From an uncultured Collinsella sp. (GTDB taxonomy: Bacteria > Actinomycetota > Coriobacteriia > Coriobacteriales > Coriobacteriaceae), in the NCBI GenBank assembly GCA_959596495.1, contig CAUFXK010000017.1, positions 1 to 31,576 of the forward strand: a DNA stretch of 31,576 bases. Direction: 5' to 3'. Below the pieces are notes generated by a model. The model did no database searches and was not told where the DNA came from. It was given only the letters and a program-made list of their open reading frames with translations. Positions 24,555-31,576 of this stretch are shown here, one piece after another. The translations under genes were made by a program, and so were the position numbers. Each line of letters starts with the position of its first letter. Positions within the stretch are counted from its first letter, which is position 1.

Positions 24555-25403
24555 ATGAGCAAGGCTGATCAACAGTTTGTAACCATGTGCCGCGATATCT
24601 TGGACCATGGCACCACCACCGAGGGCCAAAAGGTCCGACCGGTGTGGGAGGACGGCACCCCTGCCTATACCATTAAAAACTTTGGCGTTACGGCTCGCTA
24701 CGACCTGCGTGAGGAGTTTCCCGCGCTCACACTGCGTCGCACGGCGCTTAAGTCTGCCATGGACGAGATCTTGTGGATCTATCAAAAGAAGTCAAATAAC
24801 GTCCGCGACCTCAACAGCCATATTTGGGATGAGTGGGCCGACGAGACTGGCTCCATCGGCAAGGCCTACGGGTACCAGATTGGGCAGAAAAGCCATTATG
24901 CCGAGGGTGACTTTGACCAGATGGACCGCGTGCTGTACGACCTTAAGAACACGCCGTACAGCCGCCGCATCATGACCAACACGTACGTGTTTAGCGACCT
25001 GTCCGAAATGCACCTGTATCCGTGCGCGTACAGCGTGACCTATAACGTCACGCAGCGCCCGCAGGACGATAAACCCACACTCAACATGATTCTCAACCAG
25101 CGCAGCCAGGACATTTTAGCCGCCAACAACTGGAATGTGTGCCAGTACGCCATTTTGCTGATGATGGTCGCGCAGTCGGTCGATATGATTCCCGGTGAGC
25201 TGCTGCATGTGATTGCCGATGCCCACATTTACGACCGTCATGTCGATATTGTCCGTGAACTTATCGAGCGTCCGCAGTTTGCGGCGCCCAAGGTAACGCT
25301 TAACCCCGACGTGCACGATTTCTATGCGTTTACGACCGATGACCTCATCGTCGAGGGCTACGAGCACGGCCCGCAGGTCAAGAACATTCCCATTGCGGTG
25401 TAG
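24555..25403 (+). CDS. thyA: Thymidylate synthase (ThyA), Bacillus/clostridial-type
   Basis: ThyA methylates dUMP to dTMP with methylene-tetrahydrofolate. The ATG with CAGGAGGG 6 bases upstream gives 282 residues; a longer frame upstream is rejected. Visible are DGTPAYT, HIWDEWADETGSIGKAYGYQ, the phosphate-binding SRRIMTNTY, the catalytic Cys157 in LYPCAYSVTYNV, the NQRSQDILAANNWNVCQYA dUMP site and DAHIYDRHV. The residues after the catalytic Cys are Ala and, five on, Thr, where E. coli has His and Gln; I recall the Bacillus thyA lineage departing similarly there. All other key residues are kept. The gene is followed 9 bases later by dihydrofolate reductase, which recycles its dihydrofolate product. 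Confidence 0.95.
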   Translation: MSKADQQFVTMCRDILDHGTTTEGQKVRPVWEDGTPAYTIKNFGVTARYDLREEFPALTLRRTALKSAMDEILWIYQKKSNNVRDLNSHIWDEWADETGSIGKAYGYQIGQKSHYAEGDFDQMDRVLYDLKNTPYSRRIMTNTYVFSDLSEMHLYPCAYSVTYNVTQRPQDDKPTLNMILNQRSQDILAANNWNVCQYAILLMMVAQSVDMIPGELLHVIADAHIYDRHVDIVRELIERPQFAAPKVTLNPDVHDFYAFTTDDLIVEGYEHGPQVKNIPIAV

Positions 25404-25412
25404 GTGGCGCTC

Positions 25413-25931
25413 ATGACGTGTAAGCTTTCTGCCATCGTCGCCGTGTGTGACGACTGGGGCATTGGATGTGAGGGCGACATGGTGGTTTCCAATCGCGCCG
25501 ACATGCGCCATTTTGTGGCCTGCACCAAGGGTTGCCCGGTCATTATGGGGCGCAAGACGCTACTGAGTTTTCCTGGTGGGCGTCCGCTCAAAAACCGCCG
25601 CAATATCGTGCTCACCCGCGACGAGAGCTTTGCTCCCGAGGGCGTCGACGTGGTGCATAGCATCGACGAGGCGCTCGCTGCGGTTGCCGATGAGCCCGTT
25701 GCGTGGGTGATCGGCGGCGGCGATGTCTATCGGCAATTTTTGCCGTACTGCGTGGAGGCCGAGGTCACGCATAACCACTGCGTCCATCCCGTGGACACGT
25801 ATTTTCCCAATTTGGATGCCGATCCTGCATGGGAAGTTTCGCGGGCTGGCGGGGTTGCCACGATTGCCGCGGGTGAGGGCGACGAAGGTGTCGATTATGA
25901 GTTCGTGACGTATCGTCGCGTTGGGGCGTAA
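25413..25931 (+). CDS. folA: Dihydrofolate reductase
   Basis: It reduces dihydrofolate to tetrahydrofolate with NADPH. The 172-residue protein has the opening KLSAIVAVCDDWGIG, the substrate-binding Asp (D30 in NRADMRHF), VIMGRKTLLSFPGGRPLKNRRNIVLT and WVIGGGDVYRQFLPYC. The usual Pro-Trp pair before the Asp (E. coli Pro21-Trp22) is Val-Val here, a loss I associate with clostridial-type enzymes. I use the ATG preceded by AGGTGG; a GTG three codons earlier, directly after the thyA stop, is possible. The thyA-folA pair forms the folate cycle unit. Confidence 0.93.
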   Translation: MTCKLSAIVAVCDDWGIGCEGDMVVSNRADMRHFVACTKGCPVIMGRKTLLSFPGGRPLKNRRNIVLTRDESFAPEGVDVVHSIDEALAAVADEPVAWVIGGGDVYRQFLPYCVEAEVTHNHCVHPVDTYFPNLDADPAWEVSRAGGVATIAAGEGDEGVDYEFVTYRRVGA

Positions 25932-25974
25932 ATCGCCTGGCGCGAACGGTATCATCGGGTTGATTGAATGCATG

Positions 25975-25999
25975 GGGCGGCGCTTAGCGTCGCCTCGTT
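25975..25999 (+). terminator. Weak hairpin after folA
   Basis: GGCGGCGC (25976-25983) pairs with GCGTCGCC (25987-25994) with one wobble and a TTA loop, followed by TCGTTT. The stem is good but the T-run is interrupted, so this is only a candidate terminator. Confidence 0.4.
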
Positions 26000-26040
26000 T
26001 GGTATAGATGTGCTGTAAAGAAGGGTGCGGGCAGGCTGCT

Positions 26041-26955
26041 ATGACTGATGCCGTTGAGGTTCTGCGAATTGATTCGCTCGAGGACGAGCGGCTCGATGCC
26101 TACGTGCGACTGACCGAGCGCGAGCTGCGCTGCGTGCTGGAGCCGCAAAAGGGCATCTTTATCGCCGAGAGTGCCAAGGTTATTGAGCGCGCGGTGCGTG
26201 CCAGATACGAGCCGGTGAGCTTTCTTTTGGGCGAACGCTGGCTCGACCAGATGACGCCGCTGTTTGAGCGCCTGGTTGTGCGCGAGGGCGCAGGTCCGGT
26301 TCCTGTGTTCGTGGCTTCCATGGAACTCATGGAGCAGCTGACGGGCTTTAACGTGACGCGCGGTGCGCTCGCGGCGTTTCGTCGCCCGCGACAGATTCCG
26401 GTTGATGAGTTCTTGGGTGGCGTCGTCGAGGCGGCGGGGGAGCGCCCGGTGCGCGTGTGCGTGCTCGAGGGTATTGTCGACCACACGAACGTGGGTGCGA
26501 TTTTCCGCTCGGCCGCCGCGCTCAATGTCGACGGTATTTTGGTCAGTCCGACGTGCTGCGACCCGCTGTACCGTCGCTCGGCCCGCGTGAGCATGGGCAC
26601 GGTGTTTCAGGTGCCGTGGACGCGTATTGGCAGCGAGGCTCGTGTGTGGCCGCACGATGGCCTGGCGGCACTGCACGAAGCCGGTTTTTCGTGCGCTGCG
26701 ATGGCGCTGACGGACGACTCCGTTTCGCTGGACGATCCCGCGCTCCAGGAGATTGACCGCCTGGCAATCTTTATGGGCACCGAGGGTGCTGGCCTGGGCG
26801 CCAAGACCATCGCGGGCTGCGACCGGGCCGTGCGCATTCCGATGGCGCACGGGGTCGATTCGCTCAACGTGGCCGCGGCGAGTGCCGTCGCCTTTTGGCA
26901 GCTGTGCCCGCATGTGAGCAATGAGTATCACTACCAGCCGGGTTTGTATCACTAA
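26041..26955 (+). CDS. SpoU/TrmH-family RNA 2'-O-methyltransferase
   Basis: SpoU enzymes methylate the 2'-hydroxyl of specific rRNA or tRNA nucleotides with a knotted SAM site. The 304-residue protein has an N-terminal substrate-binding region (VRLTERELRCVLEPQKGIFIAES) and the three family motifs: NVGAIFRSAAAL (motif 1, 150 on), FMGTEGAGL (motif 2, 244 on) and IPMAHGVDSLNVAAAS (motif 3, 266 on). I start at the ATG near GGCAGG; an ATG 33 bases upstream has no binding site and overlaps a possible -10 (TATAGA). The target base cannot be told from the sequence, so no symbol is given. It stands alone between thyA-folA and the MATE gene. Confidence 0.92.
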   Translation: MTDAVEVLRIDSLEDERLDAYVRLTERELRCVLEPQKGIFIAESAKVIERAVRARYEPVSFLLGERWLDQMTPLFERLVVREGAGPVPVFVASMELMEQLTGFNVTRGALAAFRRPRQIPVDEFLGGVVEAAGERPVRVCVLEGIVDHTNVGAIFRSAAALNVDGILVSPTCCDPLYRRSARVSMGTVFQVPWTRIGSEARVWPHDGLAALHEAGFSCAAMALTDDSVSLDDPALQEIDRLAIFMGTEGAGLGAKTIAGCDRAVRIPMAHGVDSLNVAAASAVAFWQLCPHVSNEYHYQPGLYH

Positions 26956-27080
26956 GCAGATAGTTCGCACCGGGCTCTGACTCGGGGTGTTTCGATCGAC
27001 GCCGGTCGGTGCTAAGCTGCTATTGGTTTTGGCCTTAAATTGCCGTTTTGTTGTTTGACGTATGCTGGTGGGGAGGGCGT

Positions 27081-28430
27081 GTGGCTAAGAAATCTACGGC
27101 TATCGATGTAACGCAGGGTGTTATTTGGCAGCAGCTGCTTTCGCTGTGCGTTCCCATCTTCTTTAGTTCGTTTTTTCAACAGGCCTACACGCTTATCGGT
27201 ACCTATATCGTCGGCCAGTTTGGCGGCAAGCTTGCACTGGGTGGCATTCAGGCCACGATGGTGCTCACCGAGCTCTGCATTGGCTTTTGCGTTGGCGTCG
27301 GCGCCGGCTGCGCGGTCATTACCGGTCAGTATTTTGGCCAGCACGATGATGAGCGACTGAGTCGTTCGGTCCATACGGCCATGACCCTCGCGCTGGTGGG
27401 CGGTATCGTTTTCTCGATTCTTGGCATAGTGTTCGTTGAGCCCATGCTGGTGCTTATGAACACACCGCATGAATTATTGGCCGAGGGAGTGGCCTATGCT
27501 CGTTGCTATTTTGCCGCTATGGTTGCGGCGCTGCTGCTCAATATGGGAACAGCACTGCTGCGCGCCGTGGGCGACACGCGCGGACCTGCTGTGATCATCG
27601 CTTCCGGCTGCCTTGTTAATGCGGTGCTGGATGTCATCTTCGTTGCCGTGCTTCATATGGAGGCTCTGGGCTGCGGCATCGCGGTGGCGCTGACCATTTG
27701 CTCCAACGCCACGATGATCGTGATTCGCATGATGCACGCACCGGGTGCGTGGCGGCTTTCGCTGTTCAAACTCGGCATTGATCCTGGCATTTGTAAGAGC
27801 ATGATCTCGTGTGGTCTGCCGCTTGGCTTTCAGTCTGCTGCGTATTCGATTTCCAACGTTTTGATTCAGGTGTCGGTCAACTCGTTTGGCGCCGATATCA
27901 CCACGGCGTGGGGTCTTTCGGGCCGTTTGGATGGCATTGTCTGGATGGTTACCGAGGCGCTTGGCGTGTCGATCACCACGTTCTCGGCACAGAACTTTGG
28001 CGCGCGCAACTACGAGCGCATGCGCAAGGGCTACCATACGTCGCTCGTGCTGTCGTTTATGCTCATTGGTGGCCTGTCTGCCGTGCTGCTGGTGTTCTCG
28101 GGTCCGTTGTCGCGTCTGTTTGTCGACGATGCTTCGATTTCGGCGTACACCACGACGATTCTTCATTTCATCGCGCCGTTCTACGCAATCTTCTCGATTA
28201 TCGAGAACGCGTCGGGCTCTATCCGCGGCGCCGGCGTGAGCTTGCAGCCCATGCTGCTCACGATTTTTGGCACCGTCGTGCTCAGGGTGATCTGGGTGTT
28301 TGCGATTATGCCGTTCGATCCGTCGCTTGAGCACCTGCTGCTGGTTTACCCCGTAACCTGGCTCATCACAGCTACGATGTTCACCATCTACCACCACAGC
28401 GGCAACTGGCTCGGCCGCGCCACTGCCTAA
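27081..28430 (+). CDS. MATE family efflux transporter
   Basis: MATE proteins export drugs, dyes or metabolites using a Na+ or H+ gradient. The 449-residue protein has about 12 hydrophobic segments arranged as two halves. Typical sequences are LCVPIFFSSFFQQAYTLIGTYIVG in helix 1-2, LLRAVGDTRGPAVIIASGCLVNAVLDVIF and the repeat-half equivalent IRGAGVSLQPMLLTIFGTVVLRV. GTG is chosen as start since GGGGAGGG lies just before it; the longer frame upstream is poor. The gap before it contains TGCTAAGCT, a possible extended -10. Substrate unknown. Its stop touches the inverted repeat at 28431. Confidence 0.93.
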   Translation: MAKKSTAIDVTQGVIWQQLLSLCVPIFFSSFFQQAYTLIGTYIVGQFGGKLALGGIQATMVLTELCIGFCVGVGAGCAVITGQYFGQHDDERLSRSVHTAMTLALVGGIVFSILGIVFVEPMLVLMNTPHELLAEGVAYARCYFAAMVAALLLNMGTALLRAVGDTRGPAVIIASGCLVNAVLDVIFVAVLHMEALGCGIAVALTICSNATMIVIRMMHAPGAWRLSLFKLGIDPGICKSMISCGLPLGFQSAAYSISNVLIQVSVNSFGADITTAWGLSGRLDGIVWMVTEALGVSITTFSAQNFGARNYERMRKGYHTSLVLSFMLIGGLSAVLLVFSGPLSRLFVDDASISAYTTTILHFIAPFYAIFSIIENASGSIRGAGVSLQPMLLTIFGTVVLRVIWVFAIMPFDPSLEHLLLVYPVTWLITATMFTIYHHSGNWLGRATA

Positions 28431-28514
28431 TGACCCGTAGGGGACGGAGGAAAACGGATCATTGGCCCGGCGATAAGGCGAAACGATCCGTTTTCCTCCG
28501 TCCCTTTCGGGTCA
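28431..28514. repeat. 84-base inverted repeat between convergent MATE and cobO genes
   Basis: The left arm (28431-28460, starting TGACCCGTAGGGGACGGAGG) and right arm (28485-28514) are reverse complements at 28 of 30 positions, around a 24-base loop. The element begins on the base after the MATE TAA and ends one base before the cobO stop, filling the whole gap. It would fold into a very stable hairpin on either transcript, so it can serve as a two-way terminator. Its shape is that of a palindromic intergenic repeat or MITE-like unit; I cannot count other copies from here. Confidence 0.8.
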
Positions 28515-28515
28515 T

Positions 28516-29001
28516 TTAGTATTCGATGCCTTGACGGGCTAGGAGGCCTTCGTCGAAGTAGTGTTTGACGGGGCGCATTTCGGTGACCAGGTCGGCAAGA
28601 TCGGCCAGTGGCAGCAGGCCTCGGCCGGTGAGCACGAGTTCCGTGGTGGCTGGCTTTATAGCGATCAACGTTTCGACATCCTCGCGCGTCACGAAGCCGC
28701 GGCGCATGGCCTCGCCGAGTTCGTCCAAAATCAGAACGTCGACCTGTGATATCTGCTCGCGTGCGAGCTCCATGATCTGCTCGGCGCAAGCCTCGGGTGT
28801 GTCGCGATCGGCCTGTACAATGCGCAGTCCCAGGCGCGGTGCGGCATCGTGTTCGGCGCAGTGTAGCTTCTTGGCAAACTGCAGCATGAGCACGTTAAGT
28901 CCATAGCCCGTGGCGCGCAGCGCGAGCCCCAGCGCAGCCGTCGTCTTGCCCTTGCCGTCGCCCGTATAGATTTGAACCTTGCCGACTTCCAGTGATGCCA
29001 T
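28516..29001 (-). CDS. cobO: Cob(I)alamin/corrinoid adenosyltransferase (CobO/BtuR type)
   Basis: It attaches adenosine from ATP to the cobalt of corrinoids, making adenosylcobalamin. The 161-residue protein starts with a P-loop, QIYTGDGKGKTTAALGLALRA (GDGKGKTT at 14-21). It continues with LMLQFAK, DVLILDELGEAMRRG (Walker B-like), LTGRGLLPLADLADLVTEM, and the family's terminal YFDEGLLARQGIEY. It is shorter than the E. coli enzyme (196) at the N-terminus, as in many Gram-positive members. AAAGGA precedes the ATG. No other cobalamin genes and no cobalamin riboswitch are visible, so this is a stand-alone salvage step. It is divergent from ftsH. Confidence 0.92.
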   Translation of the reverse strand: MASLEVGKVQIYTGDGKGKTTAALGLALRATGYGLNVLMLQFAKKLHCAEHDAAPRLGLRIVQADRDTPEACAEQIMELAREQISQVDVLILDELGEAMRRGFVTREDVETLIAIKPATTELVLTGRGLLPLADLADLVTEMRPVKHYFDEGLLARQGIEY

Positions 29002-29093
29002 CTCTGTCCTTTCGTGCCCGGCGTCGGTTTATCGCCGTCCGGGTTGGGTATTCTAGATAGCATTATCAACCCCAGTAGATGGAGTTCAAGCAG

Positions 29094-30983
29094 ATGGAGA
29101 TGGATGACAACAAACGTAGACGGAATATGATCCTCTACGTGCTCATCGCCTTCGTCGTCTACCTCGTGCTCTCGACCGTTCTGTTCCCCAACATCGGTCA
29201 CACGCAGCAGATTACGAAGACCGATTATTCGACGTTTGTCAAAGCGCTCGATAAGAAAAGCGTCGACAAGGTCGAGTACAACACGGATGATTACACGATT
29301 TATTACACCAAGAAGGGCGAGGACGAGAATATCGCCTACAAGACGACCGGCGTGCCGAATGATGCGGGTTTTACCGATCGCGTGCTTGAATCCGGTGCGT
29401 CCCTGGAGTCGGTCGTTCCCGATAAAAACTCGGGTCTGATGACCTACTACCTTCTTACACTCATCCTTCCCATGGCGATTTTCTTCCTTATCGGTTGGTG
29501 GCTCAACCGCCGTATGAAGAAGGCCATGGGTGATGACGGCCCGTCGATGAACTTTGGCGGCGGCTTTGGCGGCGGCGGACTGGGCAAGTCCGGCGCTCGC
29601 GTGATTGCCTCCAAGGATGTTGGCGTGACCTTTAAGGACGTCGCCGGCCAGGAAGAGGCCAAGGAGTCCCTCAAGGAGGTCGTCGACTTTCTGGAGAATC
29701 CGCAGCGCTACGAGGAGATCGGCGCCAAGCTTCCGCGCGGTGCTCTCCTTGTCGGTCCTCCGGGTACCGGTAAGACCCTGCTTGCCAAGGCTGTTGCCGG
29801 CGAGGCGGGCGTGCCGTTCTTTAGCATTTCGGGTTCTGAGTTCGTCGAGATGTTCGTCGGCCGCGGTGCCGCCAAGGTTCGTGACCTGTTTAAGCAGGCC
29901 AAGGAAAAGGCCCCGTGTATCGTCTTTATCGATGAGATCGATACCATCGGCAAGAAGCGCGATGGCGGCGGCTTTAGTGGCAACGACGAGCGCGAGCAGA
30001 CGCTCAACCAGCTGCTGACCGAGATGGACGGCTTCGATAACCACAAGGGCATCGTCGTCCTCGCTGCGACCAACCGTCCCGACAGCCTCGATCCCGCCCT
30101 GCTGCGCCCCGGTCGTTTTGACCGCCGCATTCCCGTTGAGCTGCCCGACCTGACTGGCCGCAAGAACATCCTCGAGCTGCATGCCAAGAGCGTGAAGACG
30201 CAGCCGCCGATCGACCTGACCGCTATTGCCCGCGCCACGCCCGGTGCCTCGGGGGCCGACCTTGCCAATATCATCAACGAGGGTGCCCTGCGCGCTGTTC
30301 GCGAAGGCCGCAAGCGCGCGACCCAGGACGACTTCGAGGAGTCGGTGGAGGTCGTCATTGCCGGCCAGCAGCGTAAGTCCACGGTGCTTTCCGACCACGA
30401 GAAGCAGGTCGTTTCCTACCACGAGATCGGTCATGCCATCGTCGCTGCCCGCCAAAAGGGTTCCGCGCCGGTTACCAAGATCACCATCGTGCCGCGCACG
30501 AGCGGCGCTCTGGGCTACACCATGCAGGTCGAGGAGGACGAGCGCTTCCTGACCACGCGCCAGGAGGTCCTGGACAAGCTCGCCGTCTACTGCGGTGGAC
30601 GTGCCGCGGAGGAGCTCATCTTTGGCGAGATGACGACTGGTGCTGCCAACGATATCGAGCAGGCCACCAAACTCGCCCGTAACATGGTGACGCGCTTTGG
30701 TATGTCCGATGAGTTTGGCATGATGGCGCTCGGTACCGTCCAGAACGCGTACCTCAACCAGGACACGTCGCTCACCTGCGCCCCCGGTACGGCCGAGCGC
30801 GTGGACGCGATTGTCGCCAAGCTGATCGAGGACGCGCATGATCGCGCCCTGCAGATCCTGAAGGAGAACAAGTTCAAGCTCCATGAGCTGGCTCGTTATC
30901 TGTACAAGAAGGAGACGATCACGGGCGAGGAGTTCATGAACCTCCTCACACGCGAAAATCCGCTGATGCCAAAGCAACAGTAA
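29094..30983 (+). CDS. ftsH: ATP-dependent zinc metalloprotease FtsH
   Basis: FtsH is the membrane AAA+ protease that degrades unfolded membrane proteins and selected regulators. With this start it has 629 residues: transmembrane helix 1 at about 11-31, an extracytoplasmic domain, helix 2 at about 115-137, a Gly-rich linker, and the AAA domain with Walker A GPPGTGKT (221-228), Walker B CIVFIDEID and the second region of homology ALLRPGRFDRR. The protease domain follows with HEIGH (443-447; the usual motif is HEAGH, both fit HExxH) and the third ligand region NDIEQATKLA. I chose the ATG with GGAG 9 bases upstream; in-frame ATGs at 29079 and 29100 are alternatives. A strong terminator follows. 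Confidence 0.95.
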   Translation: MEMDDNKRRRNMILYVLIAFVVYLVLSTVLFPNIGHTQQITKTDYSTFVKALDKKSVDKVEYNTDDYTIYYTKKGEDENIAYKTTGVPNDAGFTDRVLESGASLESVVPDKNSGLMTYYLLTLILPMAIFFLIGWWLNRRMKKAMGDDGPSMNFGGGFGGGGLGKSGARVIASKDVGVTFKDVAGQEEAKESLKEVVDFLENPQRYEEIGAKLPRGALLVGPPGTGKTLLAKAVAGEAGVPFFSISGSEFVEMFVGRGAAKVRDLFKQAKEKAPCIVFIDEIDTIGKKRDGGGFSGNDEREQTLNQLLTEMDGFDNHKGIVVLAATNRPDSLDPALLRPGRFDRRIPVELPDLTGRKNILELHAKSVKTQPPIDLTAIARATPGASGADLANIINEGALRAVREGRKRATQDDFEESVEVVIAGQQRKSTVLSDHEKQVVSYHEIGHAIVAARQKGSAPVTKITIVPRTSGALGYTMQVEEDERFLTTRQEVLDKLAVYCGGRAAEELIFGEMTTGAANDIEQATKLARNMVTRFGMSDEFGMMALGTVQNAYLNQDTSLTCAPGTAERVDAIVAKLIEDAHDRALQILKENKFKLHELARYLYKKETITGEEFMNLLTRENPLMPKQQ

Positions 30984-31009
30984 CGTTGCGTTCGGGACAG
31001 TAAATATCG

Positions 31010-31047
31010 ACGCCCCATTTGAGTGCCTATCTCAAATGGGGCGTTTT
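31010..31047 (+). terminator. Intrinsic terminator after ftsH
   Basis: ACGCCCCATTTGAG (31010-31023) and CTCAAATGGGGCGT (31031-31044) are perfect 14-base complements with a 7-base loop, followed by a T-run. It ends 17 bases before the DUF523 start codon, so that gene either depends on read-through or has a promoter I do not see. Confidence 0.95.
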
Positions 31048-31064
31048 GCTTAGGAGGGATGCAC

Positions 31065-31520
31065 ATGAAGATCGTGGTGAGCGCCTGCTTGATGGGCGAG
31101 AGCTGCAAGTATAACGGTCTCGATAATTACCATCGCGAGCTGGTCGAGGCCTGCGAGCGTACGGGGACCGAGGTCCTCTTGGTGTGCCCTGAGGTCTTTG
31201 GGGGCCTGCCCACGCCGCGCAAGCCGTCCGAGATTGTGAACGGCGAGGTTCGTACCTGCGAGGGCGTGTCCGTTGACCGGGAATTCCGCCTGGGCGCTCA
31301 ACGTGCGCTCGATATGTGTGAGCAGGCGGGCGGTCCGGAAGAGATCGCCGCGTGTGTCTTGCAGGACCGCAGTCCCTCGTGTGGTGCAGGGCGCATCTAC
31401 GACGGCACCTTTAGCGGTACGCTCACCGCGGGCAACGGCGTTTTCGTCGATCTGTTGCTGCGTCACGGCTACCGCGTCATTCCGGCTAGCGAGTTCGACC
31501 CCAAAATACTTGAGCAATAA
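31065..31520 (+). CDS. DUF523 family protein
   Basis: A 151-residue DUF523 protein, function unknown. It has the conserved SACLMGESCKYNG N-terminus, CPEVFGGLPTPR, a Cys in LQDRSPSCGAG and the YDGTFSGTLTAGNGVF motif. The conserved cysteines suggest a metal or Fe-S site. AGGAGG lies 7 bases before this ATG; an ATG two codons earlier is only one base from the site and is unlikely. Strand and product are secure from the motifs. Its neighbours give no functional hint. Confidence 0.92.
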   Translation: MKIVVSACLMGESCKYNGLDNYHRELVEACERTGTEVLLVCPEVFGGLPTPRKPSEIVNGEVRTCEGVSVDREFRLGAQRALDMCEQAGGPEEIAACVLQDRSPSCGAGRIYDGTFSGTLTAGNGVFVDLLLRHGYRVIPASEFDPKILEQ

Positions 31521-31561
31521 AAAACCACCAGAAAGGTGCCCGTCCCCTTTGTGGTGGTTTT
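31519..31561 (+). terminator. Intrinsic terminator after the DUF523 gene
   Basis: AAAACCACCA (31521-31530) pairs with TGGTGGTTTT (31552-31561). An inner AAAGG (31532-31536) pairs with CCTTT (31546-31550) after a G-G mismatch, leaving a loop TGCCCGTCC. The A-rich left and T-rich right ends make it work in either direction. Confidence 0.88.
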
Positions 31562-31576
31562 GGGTCAGTCCTAGAG

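Noticed and set aside
26956..27012. Terminator after the RNA methyltransferase gene
   Set aside because: Pairing of CACC with GGTG around 26968-26989 is interrupted by mismatches and followed by only three T.
29002..29078. Cobalamin riboswitch or shared operator between cobO and ftsH
   Set aside because: The gap is only 92 bases up to the chosen ftsH start and shows no B12-box; the short CGGCG/CGCCG pairing (29019-29037 region) is interrupted and too weak to call.
28731..30977. A 748-codon minus-strand frame opposite ftsH and extending into cobO
   Set aside because: Shadow of ftsH; its end is read out of frame through cobO, which itself has intact motifs.

Overview
The window is a dense, GC-rich (clearly above 60% by eye) stretch of bacterial chromosome. 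Two things point to the Coriobacteriia branch of Actinomycetota, with Collinsella or a close relative as the best guess. One is gene order: a short SepIVA-like coiled-coil gene, DUF177, rpmF, plsX, acpP, rnc, smc, ftsY and ffh, which blends the actinobacterial and Bacillus arrangements. The other is the clostridial flavour of thyA/folA. This is inference from protein character and synteny; there is no rRNA to confirm it. Nearly everything is core housekeeping. I see no prophage, insertion sequence, CRISPR array or defence island, and no gap of 300 bases or more without a gene.

Bases 1-8130 hold one co-directional cluster: infB (5' end missing), rbfA, a DHH phosphoesterase (nrnA), truB, ribF, dnaG and rpoD. 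Genes overlap or nearly touch up to dnaG. The cluster covers translation initiation, ribosome and tRNA maturation, flavin synthesis, primase and the primary sigma factor, and it ends at a hairpin terminator. Bases 8143-8472 carry a palindrome, a promoter, two identical tRNA-Asn genes and a strong terminator.

Bases 8631-13995 hold asp23-fakA-recG-rsmD-coaD. Bases 14064-16467 hold the SepIVA-like gene, DUF177, rpmF and plsX. Bases 16582-23503 hold acpP-rnc-smc-ftsY-ffh, ending at a terminator shared with a convergent gene. FakA, PlsX and ACP together outline acyl-phosphate and fatty-acid handling. SMC and the SepIVA-like protein serve chromosome segregation and division, and FtsY and Ffh form the signal recognition particle (SRP) pathway.

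Bases 23624-24470 hold the most unusual locus. A minus-strand gene fuses a DUF134 helix-turn-helix domain to a NifX-type cofactor domain with a His/Cys-rich tail. It has a near-perfect internal Shine-Dalgarno sequence in front of the second domain, and its promoter is bracketed by two matching palindromes. Then come thyA-folA, a SpoU-family RNA methyltransferase, a MATE transporter, a convergent cobO (minus strand), ftsH and a DUF523 protein. The MATE and cobO stop codons are separated almost exactly by one 84-base inverted repeat. Strong terminators follow ftsH and the DUF523 gene.
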